Shown here: piece after piece, positions 44,960 through 52,910 of the stretch
Layout: every line of letters begins with the position of its first letter
Position numbering within the stretch: position 1 is the first letter of the stretch
Source of the DNA: Vibrio sp. VB16
Lineage (GTDB): Bacteria; Pseudomonadota; Gammaproteobacteria; Enterobacterales; Vibrionaceae
Reading direction: 5' to 3'
Assembly: GCF_015594925.2 (NCBI RefSeq)
Contig: NZ_CP087590.1
Span: 1,984,001 to 2,048,000 of the forward strand
Length of the DNA: 64,000 nt
Notes under the pieces: generated by a model
Told to the model about the DNA's origin: nothing
What the model saw: the letters and a program-made list of their open reading frames with translations, nothing else
The model's database searches: none
Program-made: the position numbers and the translations under genes

Positions 44960-45607
44960 ATGATCAGACTATTTACGTTATTATTAACCTTAGTTATTTC
45001 AAGCAACGTAATGGCAAGTTCAGGAATCACTGGCACCGTATATCGGTATCTTAAAGAAGAGCTTTTCGGAACGGTCACTCATGAATCTGTCGGATTTTTC
45101 GGGTCATTAGACCAATTTGTAAAGAAAAACGACGTCCGTTTTGCTGATACAGATAACAGCGTTCCGATAAAATTTACCGACTTGGGGCAATATGATTTAG
45201 GTTTATATTTCCCAAATAAGGGTTATGTTTATCTTAGCAATTATGACAATATCAAACTGCCAGCTAAGTACGTCGCGGTCACTTTCAAAGATAAAAAGGG
45301 TAAAAAAGCACCCTATCGTTATGTGAACATTCCAAAGACTAATCAACCCGTTATCATTTCGGCTTTACCTGCCGTCACGAATCAACAAAAACTTAAAAAA
45401 CAATTTCCTTTAAAGGTCTTTACCTACCCCAACAATGCCACCATTAAAATAATGAATATCACGCCAAAATACAAAGAAGGAATGATACTCAGGAATGGAA
45501 ACTATCTCATTCAAGTAAGCAAAAAAGGGTATGCCACCTACCGTAAAAAACTAAACCTATCATGGAATGAACCCAATGTTCATGTTGTCTTGGCAAAGAA
45601 ATCTTAA
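44960..45607 (+). CDS. Exported protein with C-terminal PEGA-like domain
   Basis: The 215-residue protein has a Sec signal peptide (FTLLLTLVISSNVMASS), a central beta-rich region (DLGQYDLGLYFPNKGYVYL) and a C-terminal PEGA-like repeat: FPLKVFTYPNNATIKIMN, then GNYLIQVSKKGYATYRK and a final VHVVLAKK strand. PEGA domains occur in envelope proteins that bind glycans or partner proteins. It starts behind GAGG, three bases after the stop of the membrane protein gene, so the two are surely cotranscribed and probably work together at the envelope. Confidence 0.78.
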   Translation: MIRLFTLLLTLVISSNVMASSGITGTVYRYLKEELFGTVTHESVGFFGSLDQFVKKNDVRFADTDNSVPIKFTDLGQYDLGLYFPNKGYVYLSNYDNIKLPAKYVAVTFKDKKGKKAPYRYVNIPKTNQPVIISALPAVTNQQKLKKQFPLKVFTYPNNATIKIMNITPKYKEGMILRNGNYLIQVSKKGYATYRKKLNLSWNEPNVHVVLAKKS

Positions 45608-45646
45608 GCTTTCATTTTAGGTACTAGAGCGATTTAAACAGGCGAG

Positions 45647-45690
45647 AAAAGGATTGGCATTAACCGGTAACATTATTGCTAATCCTTTTT
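45647..45690. terminator. Bidirectional terminator
   Basis: AAAAGGATTGGC (45647-45658) pairs with GCTAATCCTTTT (45678-45689) with one G-T wobble across a 19-base loop. T tracts lie on both strands, so it can end both the PEGA gene and the converging DUF2339 gene. Confidence 0.75.
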
Positions 45691-45848
45691 ATTCTTGCTC
45701 AACTGGAGCTTCGAAACGTTTTACATCGCCCATATTACTGACTCAGTTCAATACGCTTAAATACCAATCGATAACTAGCCTGACATTAGCCAATGTCTAA
45801 TGTCTAATGTCTCTAGCTAAGTGACATAACCTTACTTGTAAACTAACT

Positions 45849-48800
45849 TCATGACTTGATTCGTTTTGGCATTGGTGAAAAATAGCCCACTAAAACCATG
45901 ACAACGCCGACAAAAATAACAGCGAAAACCATTACGATGGTGTCTCGATTACTCAAATCTATAATAAGCATTTTGAGAACGGTGAATCCAAACATTAACG
46001 CACCCAGCCACCACAAGCGCACTGCCTTAAATCGTGAACCAGCCGAGGTTGCCGCCATGGCTAACATACTCCAAAGTATGGCTATCCCCGCTTGAAAAAT
46101 ACCAGATTGCCACAAAGAAGAAAGTGTATAACTGGCTGGCGTGTAGTCGCTTACTGCTCGAGCTAATACGCAATGTGCAAATATAACACCCGTTACTACG
46201 CACCATGCTGCGATCTGTACATTCACGTTGTACCGGATCGGAATATATCTGTTTATCACTATTTGCGTGTTTTTATTGCGTAACCAAACGGCAACGATGA
46301 TGATTGTCCCAATGGCAGTGAGTTCTATAGTATTCAAAATAGGCAGCCACATAATGTTGGCTATCTTTACATTAAATATAGGCAAACTGTACAGGATGAA
46401 CGAGGCAATTATAGCAACCATGGGAAGCACAATAGCTTGTTGATATAATGGTAAGTATGATTTCAAAGGCCACTTGTTTTCAAGTTTAGGTACGTAAAAA
46501 ATTGAAATAAAGGCAATAGATAACCATGGCAATAATAGAATGCCTTCTTCAATGCTAAGAGCGAATACCTGACATATGTAGATAAAACAGCATAGTGCCA
46601 GTCCCCAAAAATGAATCGCGTGGCTGCTACAAATAACGCGTTTTACTGTGATTTTATGGTTAACAAGGCCAGTGATGGCTGCATATAAGTTATATTTGAT
46701 AAAGGCATAAAGTACAGCAAAAACACCCACGACGACCCCACCTCGTTCCGCCCATTCAACGTAAGTTTCAGGCGCAGCAGAAAAAACCACCAGGAACGTA
46801 ACCCAAAGGGGTGAAAACCAAAATAACTGGCTGATAGGTAACCAACGTGTGGCTCGGTACAAAAAGAAACAGATTGAAAGAGTCGCAAGAAGATAGATAG
46901 CCAGAACCAGATCAACGCTGCCATGCCAAGTCGCTCGATTCGACGCGGTTATAACTAATACACCTAACAGCGCGTTAAAGCAAGCCATCGTGCAAAGTGA
47001 AAGCGTTTTCGAATACATTGAAAAGGTCGTTTTATACAGTAATATTACTGACACCATTATGGCAATTCCGCTAATAACAAGATGGTCTAATTGGGAGCTG
47101 TAAAAATAGAGGGCCATTATTAATGGCAATAACAACGTACTCCAACAAAGCGTTGATCTAGAGAACCTGTGACTGCAAAATAAAAGTATGCCGACAAATA
47201 TAAGTTGAATAGCCAATAGATAACTCAGTTCTGGCGATATCACCCACCACCAACAGATACCAATTACCATCACGACCGTCCCCATCGAAATAGTGGAAAC
47301 CACCGTATTAGCTACGGTTAACCAAGGTGTCTTATAACTAAACTTCCATTCAGAGGCATAAAAAGCCAGCACAAACGCGACTAACACAACTTGAATGACC
47401 CACGACCATATCGTCAAAGGTTGAAAAAGAATGCTTTCTTGCCACTGATACAATTGATACAATTGATACAAACTCGCCACCAAAAAGCCAAGGCCAACCA
47501 GCGCAAATTTGTTCCTATTCTGTTGGTTGCTTAACCAGAGAATGGTCGCCGCTTTTAACGCATATATAATAGCCGTTGAAGAAGCACTAACGAACACTGG
47601 AATTGCCATTGCCAAGAATAGCAGCGCGAAACTTTTGTATACGCTAACAAGCTGATCATTTCTCTGATATTTAAAGGTTATTAGCGCCGCTGACGCATAA
47701 CATAAGAATAAAAACAGTGATGAATAAGCCGAGTACATCGCAATGGATTCTGTTGCTGTATAAAAGAGGGCGTAAGAAGTAAGAGGAAGTGTGAACACCA
47801 AACTATTAGAGATAATTTGCTTATTACTTGAAAATTCTTCACCCGCATGAGAATGCGCCAGTAAAAAATACAACACAAAATAACTTGCTAAAAACGGCAG
47901 CGTTTCTAACATTAATATTGGCTGATATGAAAAAACCAACCATGCTTCAACTAAGACAAAGGTGCATACAACGCCAGATTTCTCCAAAAAATACCATCTT
48001 TTCTTGTAGGCCAGAAATACAAGGCCAACATTCAATAGCAGATAATATCCAAGTAAAATAAGATGATTCCCAGCGGTACTCGTAGACAACAATACCGGAA
48101 CAGCAAAACCCGCTACGGCTGCCACAACGGCCATAGTTTGTGTATTTTGAAGCAAGGCAAGTAATGTAGTGATGACGACCAATACGGTAACTAATACAAA
48201 CGTTAACTCAATAGATAAGAGAGAGAAATAGCGTCCCGCGGCTATCGAGACAAGGTACAACAAAGCCATGCCACCACCTTGCAAAATAACACCAAAATGG
48301 TTCGGTTTGCTTCGTAACCTCCAGCCCAGACCAACACAACAGGTACCCGCTATCGCTACCGCTAACAGTTTGACTTCGAGCGGTACGCTAAACGCCTCAT
48401 AGGTTAGTTTAATTAGAAATGACAGCCCAACAAAAACAATCGATAGACCAACCAAAGCAATAGGGCTGATTTTATCAATAAATTGAGTAACTGGGTCAGG
48501 AAGTGCTTGTTTTACCCGATCAAGTAAACGAGAAAAGTTGGATGTATAATCGCTGTTTCTTTGTGGGATTGATTCCGAGGCTAAGCCTATCGCTCCCTCC
48601 AATTCAGGTGCAGTAATTGCCTGAGCATCCGATATAATATAATTTTCTGCGTTATTTTCTAGGTCACAAAAGGCTTCGTCTTCAACCTTATAAGGTGTTG
48701 GAATTGGGATATTATTATCGACAGTTTGTTGCTTTTCGAACTCCATACGCAACAAGGTATGATCCGTCTTAAGCCTTTCCAACTGCTCACGTAGTTGTGT

Positions 48801-48905
48801 TGCCAATGTATTGGATGATTTTGCTTTGTTAAACGCCACAATGGATATGACAATAGGCAACAGAAAAAAGAGAGCAGCACCAAAGAAAAAAGTCAATTCA
48901 TCCAT
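45849..48905 (-). CDS. DUF2339-family polytopic membrane protein
   Basis: The 1018-residue protein has an N-terminal membrane helix (FFFGAALFFLLPIVISIVAF), a coiled-coil region (QLREQLERLKTDHTLLRMEFEKQ cut at 48765-48830) and a Pro-rich linker. More than 20 consecutive hydrophobic helices follow from about residue 150 to the end, the layout of DUF2339 proteins. Conserved family stretches include GLGWRLR and GFAVPVLLST. The function is not established. A 9-base in-frame repeat encodes a YQLYQLYQ run near residue 480. It is convergent with the hybrid protease neighbours and tandem with the BCCT gene. Confidence 0.85.
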   Translation of the reverse strand: MDELTFFFGAALFFLLPIVISIVAFNKAKSSNTLATQLREQLERLKTDHTLLRMEFEKQQTVDNNIPIPTPYKVEDEAFCDLENNAENYIISDAQAITAPELEGAIGLASESIPQRNSDYTSNFSRLLDRVKQALPDPVTQFIDKISPIALVGLSIVFVGLSFLIKLTYEAFSVPLEVKLLAVAIAGTCCVGLGWRLRSKPNHFGVILQGGGMALLYLVSIAAGRYFSLLSIELTFVLVTVLVVITTLLALLQNTQTMAVVAAVAGFAVPVLLSTSTAGNHLILLGYYLLLNVGLVFLAYKKRWYFLEKSGVVCTFVLVEAWLVFSYQPILMLETLPFLASYFVLYFLLAHSHAGEEFSSNKQIISNSLVFTLPLTSYALFYTATESIAMYSAYSSLFLFLCYASAALITFKYQRNDQLVSVYKSFALLFLAMAIPVFVSASSTAIIYALKAATILWLSNQQNRNKFALVGLGFLVASLYQLYQLYQWQESILFQPLTIWSWVIQVVLVAFVLAFYASEWKFSYKTPWLTVANTVVSTISMGTVVMVIGICWWWVISPELSYLLAIQLIFVGILLFCSHRFSRSTLCWSTLLLPLIMALYFYSSQLDHLVISGIAIMVSVILLYKTTFSMYSKTLSLCTMACFNALLGVLVITASNRATWHGSVDLVLAIYLLATLSICFFLYRATRWLPISQLFWFSPLWVTFLVVFSAAPETYVEWAERGGVVVGVFAVLYAFIKYNLYAAITGLVNHKITVKRVICSSHAIHFWGLALCCFIYICQVFALSIEEGILLLPWLSIAFISIFYVPKLENKWPLKSYLPLYQQAIVLPMVAIIASFILYSLPIFNVKIANIMWLPILNTIELTAIGTIIIVAVWLRNKNTQIVINRYIPIRYNVNVQIAAWCVVTGVIFAHCVLARAVSDYTPASYTLSSLWQSGIFQAGIAILWSMLAMAATSAGSRFKAVRLWWLGALMFGFTVLKMLIIDLSNRDTIVMVFAVIFVGVVMVLVGYFSPMPKRIKS
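47447..47473 (-). repeat. In-frame 9-bp tandem repeat inside the DUF2339 gene
   Basis: GATACAATT is repeated at 47447 and 47456, with a third imperfect unit GATACAAAC at 47465. It encodes the YQL repeat in the membrane region and can change copy number without a frameshift. Confidence 0.6.
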
Positions 48906-49032
48906 AAATCCACATTCTTAAAAATAATTATTTATTTCAGTAGGCTATCATAATGAATGTACTTTAAGTAACCCTTATCCTATTAAAGCTATAGGATTAA
49001 TTGATGTTGTGAACCCATATCAAACCGGTATG

Positions 49033-49058
49033 TATTCCCACGCAACAGCGTGGGAATA
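49033..49058. repeat. REP-like palindrome
   Basis: TATTCCCACGC (49033-49043) and GCGTGGGAATA (49048-49058) are perfect 11-base arms around AACA. It lies 20 bases past the stop of the BCCT gene and may also act as its terminator or as an mRNA stabiliser. Confidence 0.75.
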
Positions 49059-49077
49059 AGGACAATGAAACTAGAGA

Positions 49078-50682
49078 TTAGTTAACTTGATTAGTCAATT
49101 TCTGAGGTTCATCCACTTCCGTCAATAACCCTTTAAGTAAGCTCACACTGCCCAACAACAGAATAACCGTAAACGGCAATGCAGCAATAATGGTGATGGA
49201 TTGCAAAGCTTGAATAGATTGAGTACCACCAATCCACAGCATAACCATTGCGATAAAACCAGAGATAACAGCCCAAACCACTTTCTGTTTGACCGGTACT
49301 TCTAATTTACCACCCGCCGTCATGCCATCAATAACAATAGAGCCCGAGTCTAATGTTGTCACAAAGAAAACGATAATCAGTACTACCGCAATAACGGATA
49401 GAACATTTCCGAACGGGTAAGCATCTAACATATAGAACAAGCTTAGAGAGACATCCGTAATACCTTGATCAAGGCCTAACTGCCCCACCTTGTCGATCAC
49501 CTGTTCAATAGCAACGCCACCGAAGATAGACATCCAAGCTGTTGTTACCATTGTCGGGATAAGCATTACGCAAAGAAGAAACTCGCGAACGGTGCGTCCT
49601 TTAGAGATACGTGCTACGAACATACCAAAGAAAGGGGCATACGCTACCCACCATGCCCAATAGAACACAGTCCAACCGTGCAGCCAAGTTGTGTCGTCGC
49701 GGCCAGAGGTTTGACTCAACGGAAGAATGTTTTTCACATAGCCCGTCACAGCGGTAACCAAAGAATCCAATACTGTTGTGAAATTCAATACAGCAATAAG
49801 CCCAAGGAATACAAACGCAATAACCATATTCAGATTACTTAGAAACTTAACGCCGCCATCCATGCCACGCATAACAGACACTATCGCTAAGCCCATAATC
49901 AAGACGATAATGAACTGCTGAAGATAGATGTTATTTTCTATCCCAAAAACATGACTGATACCGCTAGCCGCTTGCGTGCCCCCTAAACCAAGAGACGTCG
50001 CTAGGCCAAACAAGGTAACCAATACCGTTAATATGTCAATTACATCACCCGTTTTGCCCCAAACACGATCACCCAACAACGGGTAAAAAACAGAGCGCAT
50101 TGAGAGTGGCAACCCTTTATTGTAAACAAAGTAGGCAAGGCAAAGTGCGGTCATACCATAGATAGCCCATGCATGTAGGCCCCAGTGGAAGACGGTTGCG
50201 CCCAATGCCAATTCACGACCCGCTTCTGTATAAGGTTCTGCATTAAGTGGCGTTCCAAACCAATTGGTGAAAAACGCCGTTGGCTCTGCAACCCCCCAGA
50301 AAATGAGTCCAATACCCATACCTGCGGCGAATAGCATCGAAATCCAAGATGCTTTTGAATAATCCGGAGTAGCATGTTCACCACCTAAGCGAATTTTACC
50401 TAGAGGTGAAAACGCTAAAATAATGGCAAAGATTAACAAGATGTTGGCTCCCCACATAAAGAGGAAGTCAAAATTTGACAGCGCCGCACCCTTAATGGAA
50501 TCGATAGCGGCCTTTGCATCTGCTGGCGGTAATGCGAGAAGGGTGACAATGAAGAGAATAGACAAGCCGACTGAGGCTACGAAAACTGTGTTATGGAAGT
50601 CCATGCCCCATTTACTGATGTTATCTTGACCGACTTGATAATCAGTAGAATCAATACTGTATTTTTTTGATTTAAAAATCAT
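49078..50682 (-). CDS. BCCT-family betaine/carnitine/choline transporter
   Basis: The 534-residue protein has 12 membrane helices and the BCCT signature: GMGIGLIFWGVAEPTAFF, then FHWGLHAWAIYGMTALCLAYF and the Trp-rich TVFYWAWWVAYAPFFGMFVARIS segment lining the quaternary-amine pocket. BCCT carriers import glycine betaine, choline, carnitine or DMSP using sodium or proton gradients, mostly for osmoprotection. The C-terminal cytoplasmic tail is short, so osmosensing of the BetP type is not obvious. The gene is flanked by REP palindromes on both sides. Confidence 0.92.
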   Translation of the reverse strand: MIFKSKKYSIDSTDYQVGQDNISKWGMDFHNTVFVASVGLSILFIVTLLALPPADAKAAIDSIKGAALSNFDFLFMWGANILLIFAIILAFSPLGKIRLGGEHATPDYSKASWISMLFAAGMGIGLIFWGVAEPTAFFTNWFGTPLNAEPYTEAGRELALGATVFHWGLHAWAIYGMTALCLAYFVYNKGLPLSMRSVFYPLLGDRVWGKTGDVIDILTVLVTLFGLATSLGLGGTQAASGISHVFGIENNIYLQQFIIVLIMGLAIVSVMRGMDGGVKFLSNLNMVIAFVFLGLIAVLNFTTVLDSLVTAVTGYVKNILPLSQTSGRDDTTWLHGWTVFYWAWWVAYAPFFGMFVARISKGRTVREFLLCVMLIPTMVTTAWMSIFGGVAIEQVIDKVGQLGLDQGITDVSLSLFYMLDAYPFGNVLSVIAVVLIIVFFVTTLDSGSIVIDGMTAGGKLEVPVKQKVVWAVISGFIAMVMLWIGGTQSIQALQSITIIAALPFTVILLLGSVSLLKGLLTEVDEPQKLTNQVN

Positions 50683-50916
50683 AAATTTTGATGTTCACAT
50701 ATCCGAATCAACGAATACAAGGAGCAACTCCATATCCATTTTAATTGATTGACTAGCCGCATCATATAAACATGATAATAAACTCCGCTGCGGGTGATTA
50801 GCGGCTTTTGCTCAATCCCAAGCGGCGTATTGTAACACAATATGGTGTGAATCTATCCACGCGACGATTATCAATCAATACTTGTGACTAATTTAATAAG
50901 ACATTTCTGAGCCTAA

Positions 50917-50932
50917 AATGCCAACTGTCTCG
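50917..50932 (+). repeat. Dispersed 16-bp repeat copy
   Basis: AATGCCAACTGTCTCG is identical on the opposite strand to 30922-30937 and nearly repeated at 63377-63391 (one C-to-T change). All copies are intergenic. Confidence 0.5.
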
Positions 50933-51016
50933 ATTCTAAAACGTTGCTAGACATTTCCTAATGACGCGCTTCAAAAGATTAAGATACTTCGGATAACATC
51001 TACTATGAAGCGTTCT

Positions 51017-51047
51017 CTCGTTCCCACGCCGGAGCGCAGAAACGAAG
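51017..51047. repeat. REP-like element, degenerate
   Basis: CTCGTTCCCACGC (51017-51029) faces GCGCAGAAACGAAG with several mismatches. The left arm matches the common gammaproteobacterial REP consensus. It is located just after mogA. Confidence 0.55.
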
Positions 51048-51056
51048 ACAAATGGG

Positions 51057-51590
51057 TTATTTCTGTTTAGGGCGAAAAGGCTTTATAACCTCTTCGTTGC
51101 ATTTCAGGTAAGGACCTTCCATCAGATCGATGCAATAAGGTATCGCAGGGAATACCGCATCCAGACATTCACGGATAGATTTCGGTTTTCCAGGTAGGTT
51201 TACAATTAAAGTATCATTACGAAGACCGGCGGTTTGGCGTGACAAAATAGCGGTTGGAACGAATTTCAGCGATTCAGCACGCATGAGTTCGCCAAAACCA
51301 GGCATCATACGGTCACAAATGGCTTCTGTTGCCTCGGGAGTGACATCTCGCTTTGCTGGCCCAGTGCCTCCAGTTGTAACAATCAGACTACAATTCTGAT
51401 TATCAGCCATGTTGATCAATGTGGATTCAATAATATCCTGTTCGTCTGGGATCACTTCGTAGACAGGCTCCCACTCAGAAATCAAATATTCATTCAGAGT
51501 TTCAATAATTGCCTTACCAGAAATGTCTTCATACACACCAGCGCTTGCTCGGTCACTCACCGTAACAATACCGATTTTAACTTTTGTCAT
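51057..51590 (-). CDS. mogA: Molybdopterin adenylyltransferase
   Basis: MogA adenylates molybdopterin before molybdate insertion in cofactor synthesis. The 177-residue protein shows the MoaB/Mog fold markers: VSDRASAGVYEDISG near the N-terminus, SLIVTTGGTGPAKRDVTPEAT as the nucleotide/MPT site, and NDTLIVNLPGKPKSIRECLDAV. An AAGGGA site precedes the ATG. The xanthine dehydrogenase encoded about 48 kb away is one user of the cofactor. It stands 146 bases downstream of the RraA-like gene, from which a terminator separates it. Confidence 0.93.
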   Translation of the reverse strand: MTKVKIGIVTVSDRASAGVYEDISGKAIIETLNEYLISEWEPVYEVIPDEQDIIESTLINMADNQNCSLIVTTGGTGPAKRDVTPEATEAICDRMMPGFGELMRAESLKFVPTAILSRQTAGLRNDTLIVNLPGKPKSIRECLDAVFPAIPYCIDLMEGPYLKCNEEVIKPFRPKQK

Positions 51591-51664
51591 TTGTTATCCC
51601 TTTAGCGAAATTCTTGTTAAAGGCCAAGTGTAATGAATTATGTAGAGAGGATAAACCTTGGAGA

Positions 51665-51699
51665 ATAAAAATCCCTGCTCATTTTGTCATAAACAGGGA
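51665..51699 (-). terminator. Rho-independent terminator of the RraA-like gene
   Basis: On the minus strand TCCCTG (51699-51694) pairs with CAGGGA (51677-51672) across a 16-base loop and is followed by TTTTTATT. It lies about 40 bases after the RraA-like stop. Confidence 0.65.
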
Positions 51700-51736
51700 C
51701 TCAACGTTCTTTACCTAAAGCTGTACCAATGGAGGG

Positions 51737-52216
51737 TTAAACGATCTTCTCAGCGCTAACAATAACACCGTCGGTATCTGCATACAGATAGTCGCCCGTT
51801 TTCACTTCAATGCCACCAAACGACAACGGAACGTCTCTCTCGCCAGAAGTGACAGGAATAGATTTCTTTGAACAGGTACCCAAAGCATAAAGAAAAACCG
51901 GAATGTCTTTGATTTGAAACGTATCGCGAATATAGCCATTTACGATGATGCCAGCGTAGTGATTGTTATGTGCAAACTTCATTAGGTTTTCACCAACAAC
52001 AGCAAAGTATTCTTGGTCTACATCAACAACAACAACCTTACCTGTGCCATCTTCATCTCTTAGAAGCGTGATCAGATCTGAATTATTTTTGTTTAATTTA
52101 ATGGTGATGATGTCACCCTGACATTTATCAGCACCGCCAAAATTTTGGTATCCAGCGCCCAAAACATGTGTTCTTTCTGGGTATTCATCACAGATATCTG
52201 CGGTAAAAAATTCCAT
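51737..52216 (-). CDS. RraA/HMG-aldolase-family protein
   Basis: The 159-residue protein has the RraA-like swivelling fold: TADICDEYPE, YQNFGGADKCQGDIITIK, GKVVVVDVD and YAGIIVNGYIRDTFQIKD. E. coli RraA, which inhibits RNase E, lacks the aldolase Arg-Asp pair, whereas this protein keeps adjacent Arg97 and Asp98 (NGYIRD). Those residues bind metal and pyruvate in 4-hydroxy-4-methyl-2-oxoglutarate/oxaloacetate aldolases. An enzyme role is therefore as likely as RNase regulation. An AAGGATG site precedes the ATG. It is divergent from the glutamate mutase operon, 280 bases away. Confidence 0.85.
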   Translation of the reverse strand: MEFFTADICDEYPERTHVLGAGYQNFGGADKCQGDIITIKLNKNNSDLITLLRDEDGTGKVVVVDVDQEYFAVVGENLMKFAHNNHYAGIIVNGYIRDTFQIKDIPVFLYALGTCSKKSIPVTSGERDVPLSFGGIEVKTGDYLYADTDGVIVSAEKIV

Positions 52217-52343
52217 AAATCATCCTTGTTTTTATCAATTTTAGATTTTTAAGCTCGTTTCGCATTCTAGCATTCATATATAGCCAAGTAACCTCAATAT
52301 GCTGGCTCAGTAAAATATTATTGTCACTTGGACTCCCACTCTT

Positions 52344-52371
52344 TTTACATCTTTTTTTAGTGTGGTATGCT
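52344..52371 (+). promoter_or_regulatory. Candidate sigma-70 promoter of the glutamate mutase operon
   Basis: TTTACA (52344-52349) and TATGCT (52366-52371) are separated by 16 bases, about 125 bases before the mutase S start. Inferred from hexamer match only. Confidence 0.4.
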
Positions 52372-52391
52372 GCAAGCAACTGGATCAAAAA

Positions 52392-52407
52392 AGATGTCCA
52401 GACGCCT
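52392..52407 (+). promoter_or_regulatory. Tandem MetJ-like boxes upstream of the glutamate mutase operon
   Basis: AGATGTCC followed directly by AGACGCCT are two adjacent eight-base units matching the MetJ consensus AGACGTCT at 6/8 and 7/8 positions. They lie just downstream of the candidate promoter. MetJ represses methionine genes with SAM as corepressor, so this could tie the operon to methionine/SAM status. Only two units are present, the minimum for binding. Confidence 0.35.
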
Positions 52408-52496
52408 AAGGAACACGCTATAAATACGAGCAGAATTTTAATTCAGCCATCCAAACAGACAGACAATCCTAATACGGAAATCAGGAAAGGTTTTTT

Positions 52497-52910
52497 ATGA
52501 AAGTAGTGACTGGAGTAGTTGGCAACGATATCCACGTTGTGGCCAACCGGCTCATTGAACTTTCCCTCGAAGCGAGAGGGTATGAAGTTTTTAATTTGGG
52601 TGTAAATACGCACCTAGAAGAATTCTTCGACGCCGTTGTGGAAACCGGCGCCGAAGTACTGCTCATCTCTTCACTTAATGGTGAAGCAGAAGGATGGAGC
52701 CGAGAAGTCAGAGCGCTAAAATCCCAATATAAAGGATTAGATAACGTCATCATGATGATTGGTGGCAACTTAACGGTGGGTACTGGTGATGCAGATGAGA
52801 TCGTTAAAAAGTACAAAAAATATGGCTTTGACTTGGTATGTCACCAAATTGACCTCAATACTGGCCTTGACCTTTTAGAACAGTTTATAGAAAAGAGAGG
52901 TCAAGCATGA
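52497..52910 (+). CDS. glmS: Glutamate mutase (methylaspartate mutase) S subunit, B12-binding
   Basis: The 137-residue protein is a B12-binding Rossmann-like domain with the DxHxxG region (NDIHVVAN: Asp11, His13 as cobalt ligand, but Ala16 instead of Gly), the SxL motif LLISSLNGE and MMIGGNLTVG at the nucleotide tail site. Short stand-alone domains of this length are typical of glutamate mutase S. With the E subunit it interconverts L-glutamate and threo-3-methylaspartate through a radical mechanism. A strong AGGAAAGG site precedes the ATG. It is the first gene of a four-gene operon and overlaps the E subunit gene by four bases. The symbol denotes the mutase, not glucosamine synthase. Confidence 0.9.
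   Translation: MKVVTGVVGNDIHVVANRLIELSLEARGYEVFNLGVNTHLEEFFDAVVETGAEVLLISSLNGEAEGWSREVRALKSQYKGLDNVIMMIGGNLTVGTGDADEIVKKYKKYGFDLVCHQIDLNTGLDLLEQFIEKRGQA

Larger units (their letters stand above)
50683..51056. other. Intergenic region (374 bp) with repeats
   Basis: Between mogA and the BCCT transporter. It contains the AATGCCAACTGTCTCG repeat (50917-50932), an imperfect REP element (51017-51047) and a small CCGCT/AGCGG hairpin (50785-50804). No ORF is seen. Confidence 0.55.

Noticed and set aside
45792..45812. Three tandem AATGTCT units
   Set aside because: A 21-base simple repeat in a short gap; no functional context.
52217..52496. Cobalamin riboswitch ahead of the B12-dependent mutase operon
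   Set aside because: The conserved B12-box sequence is not visible in this 280-base region.
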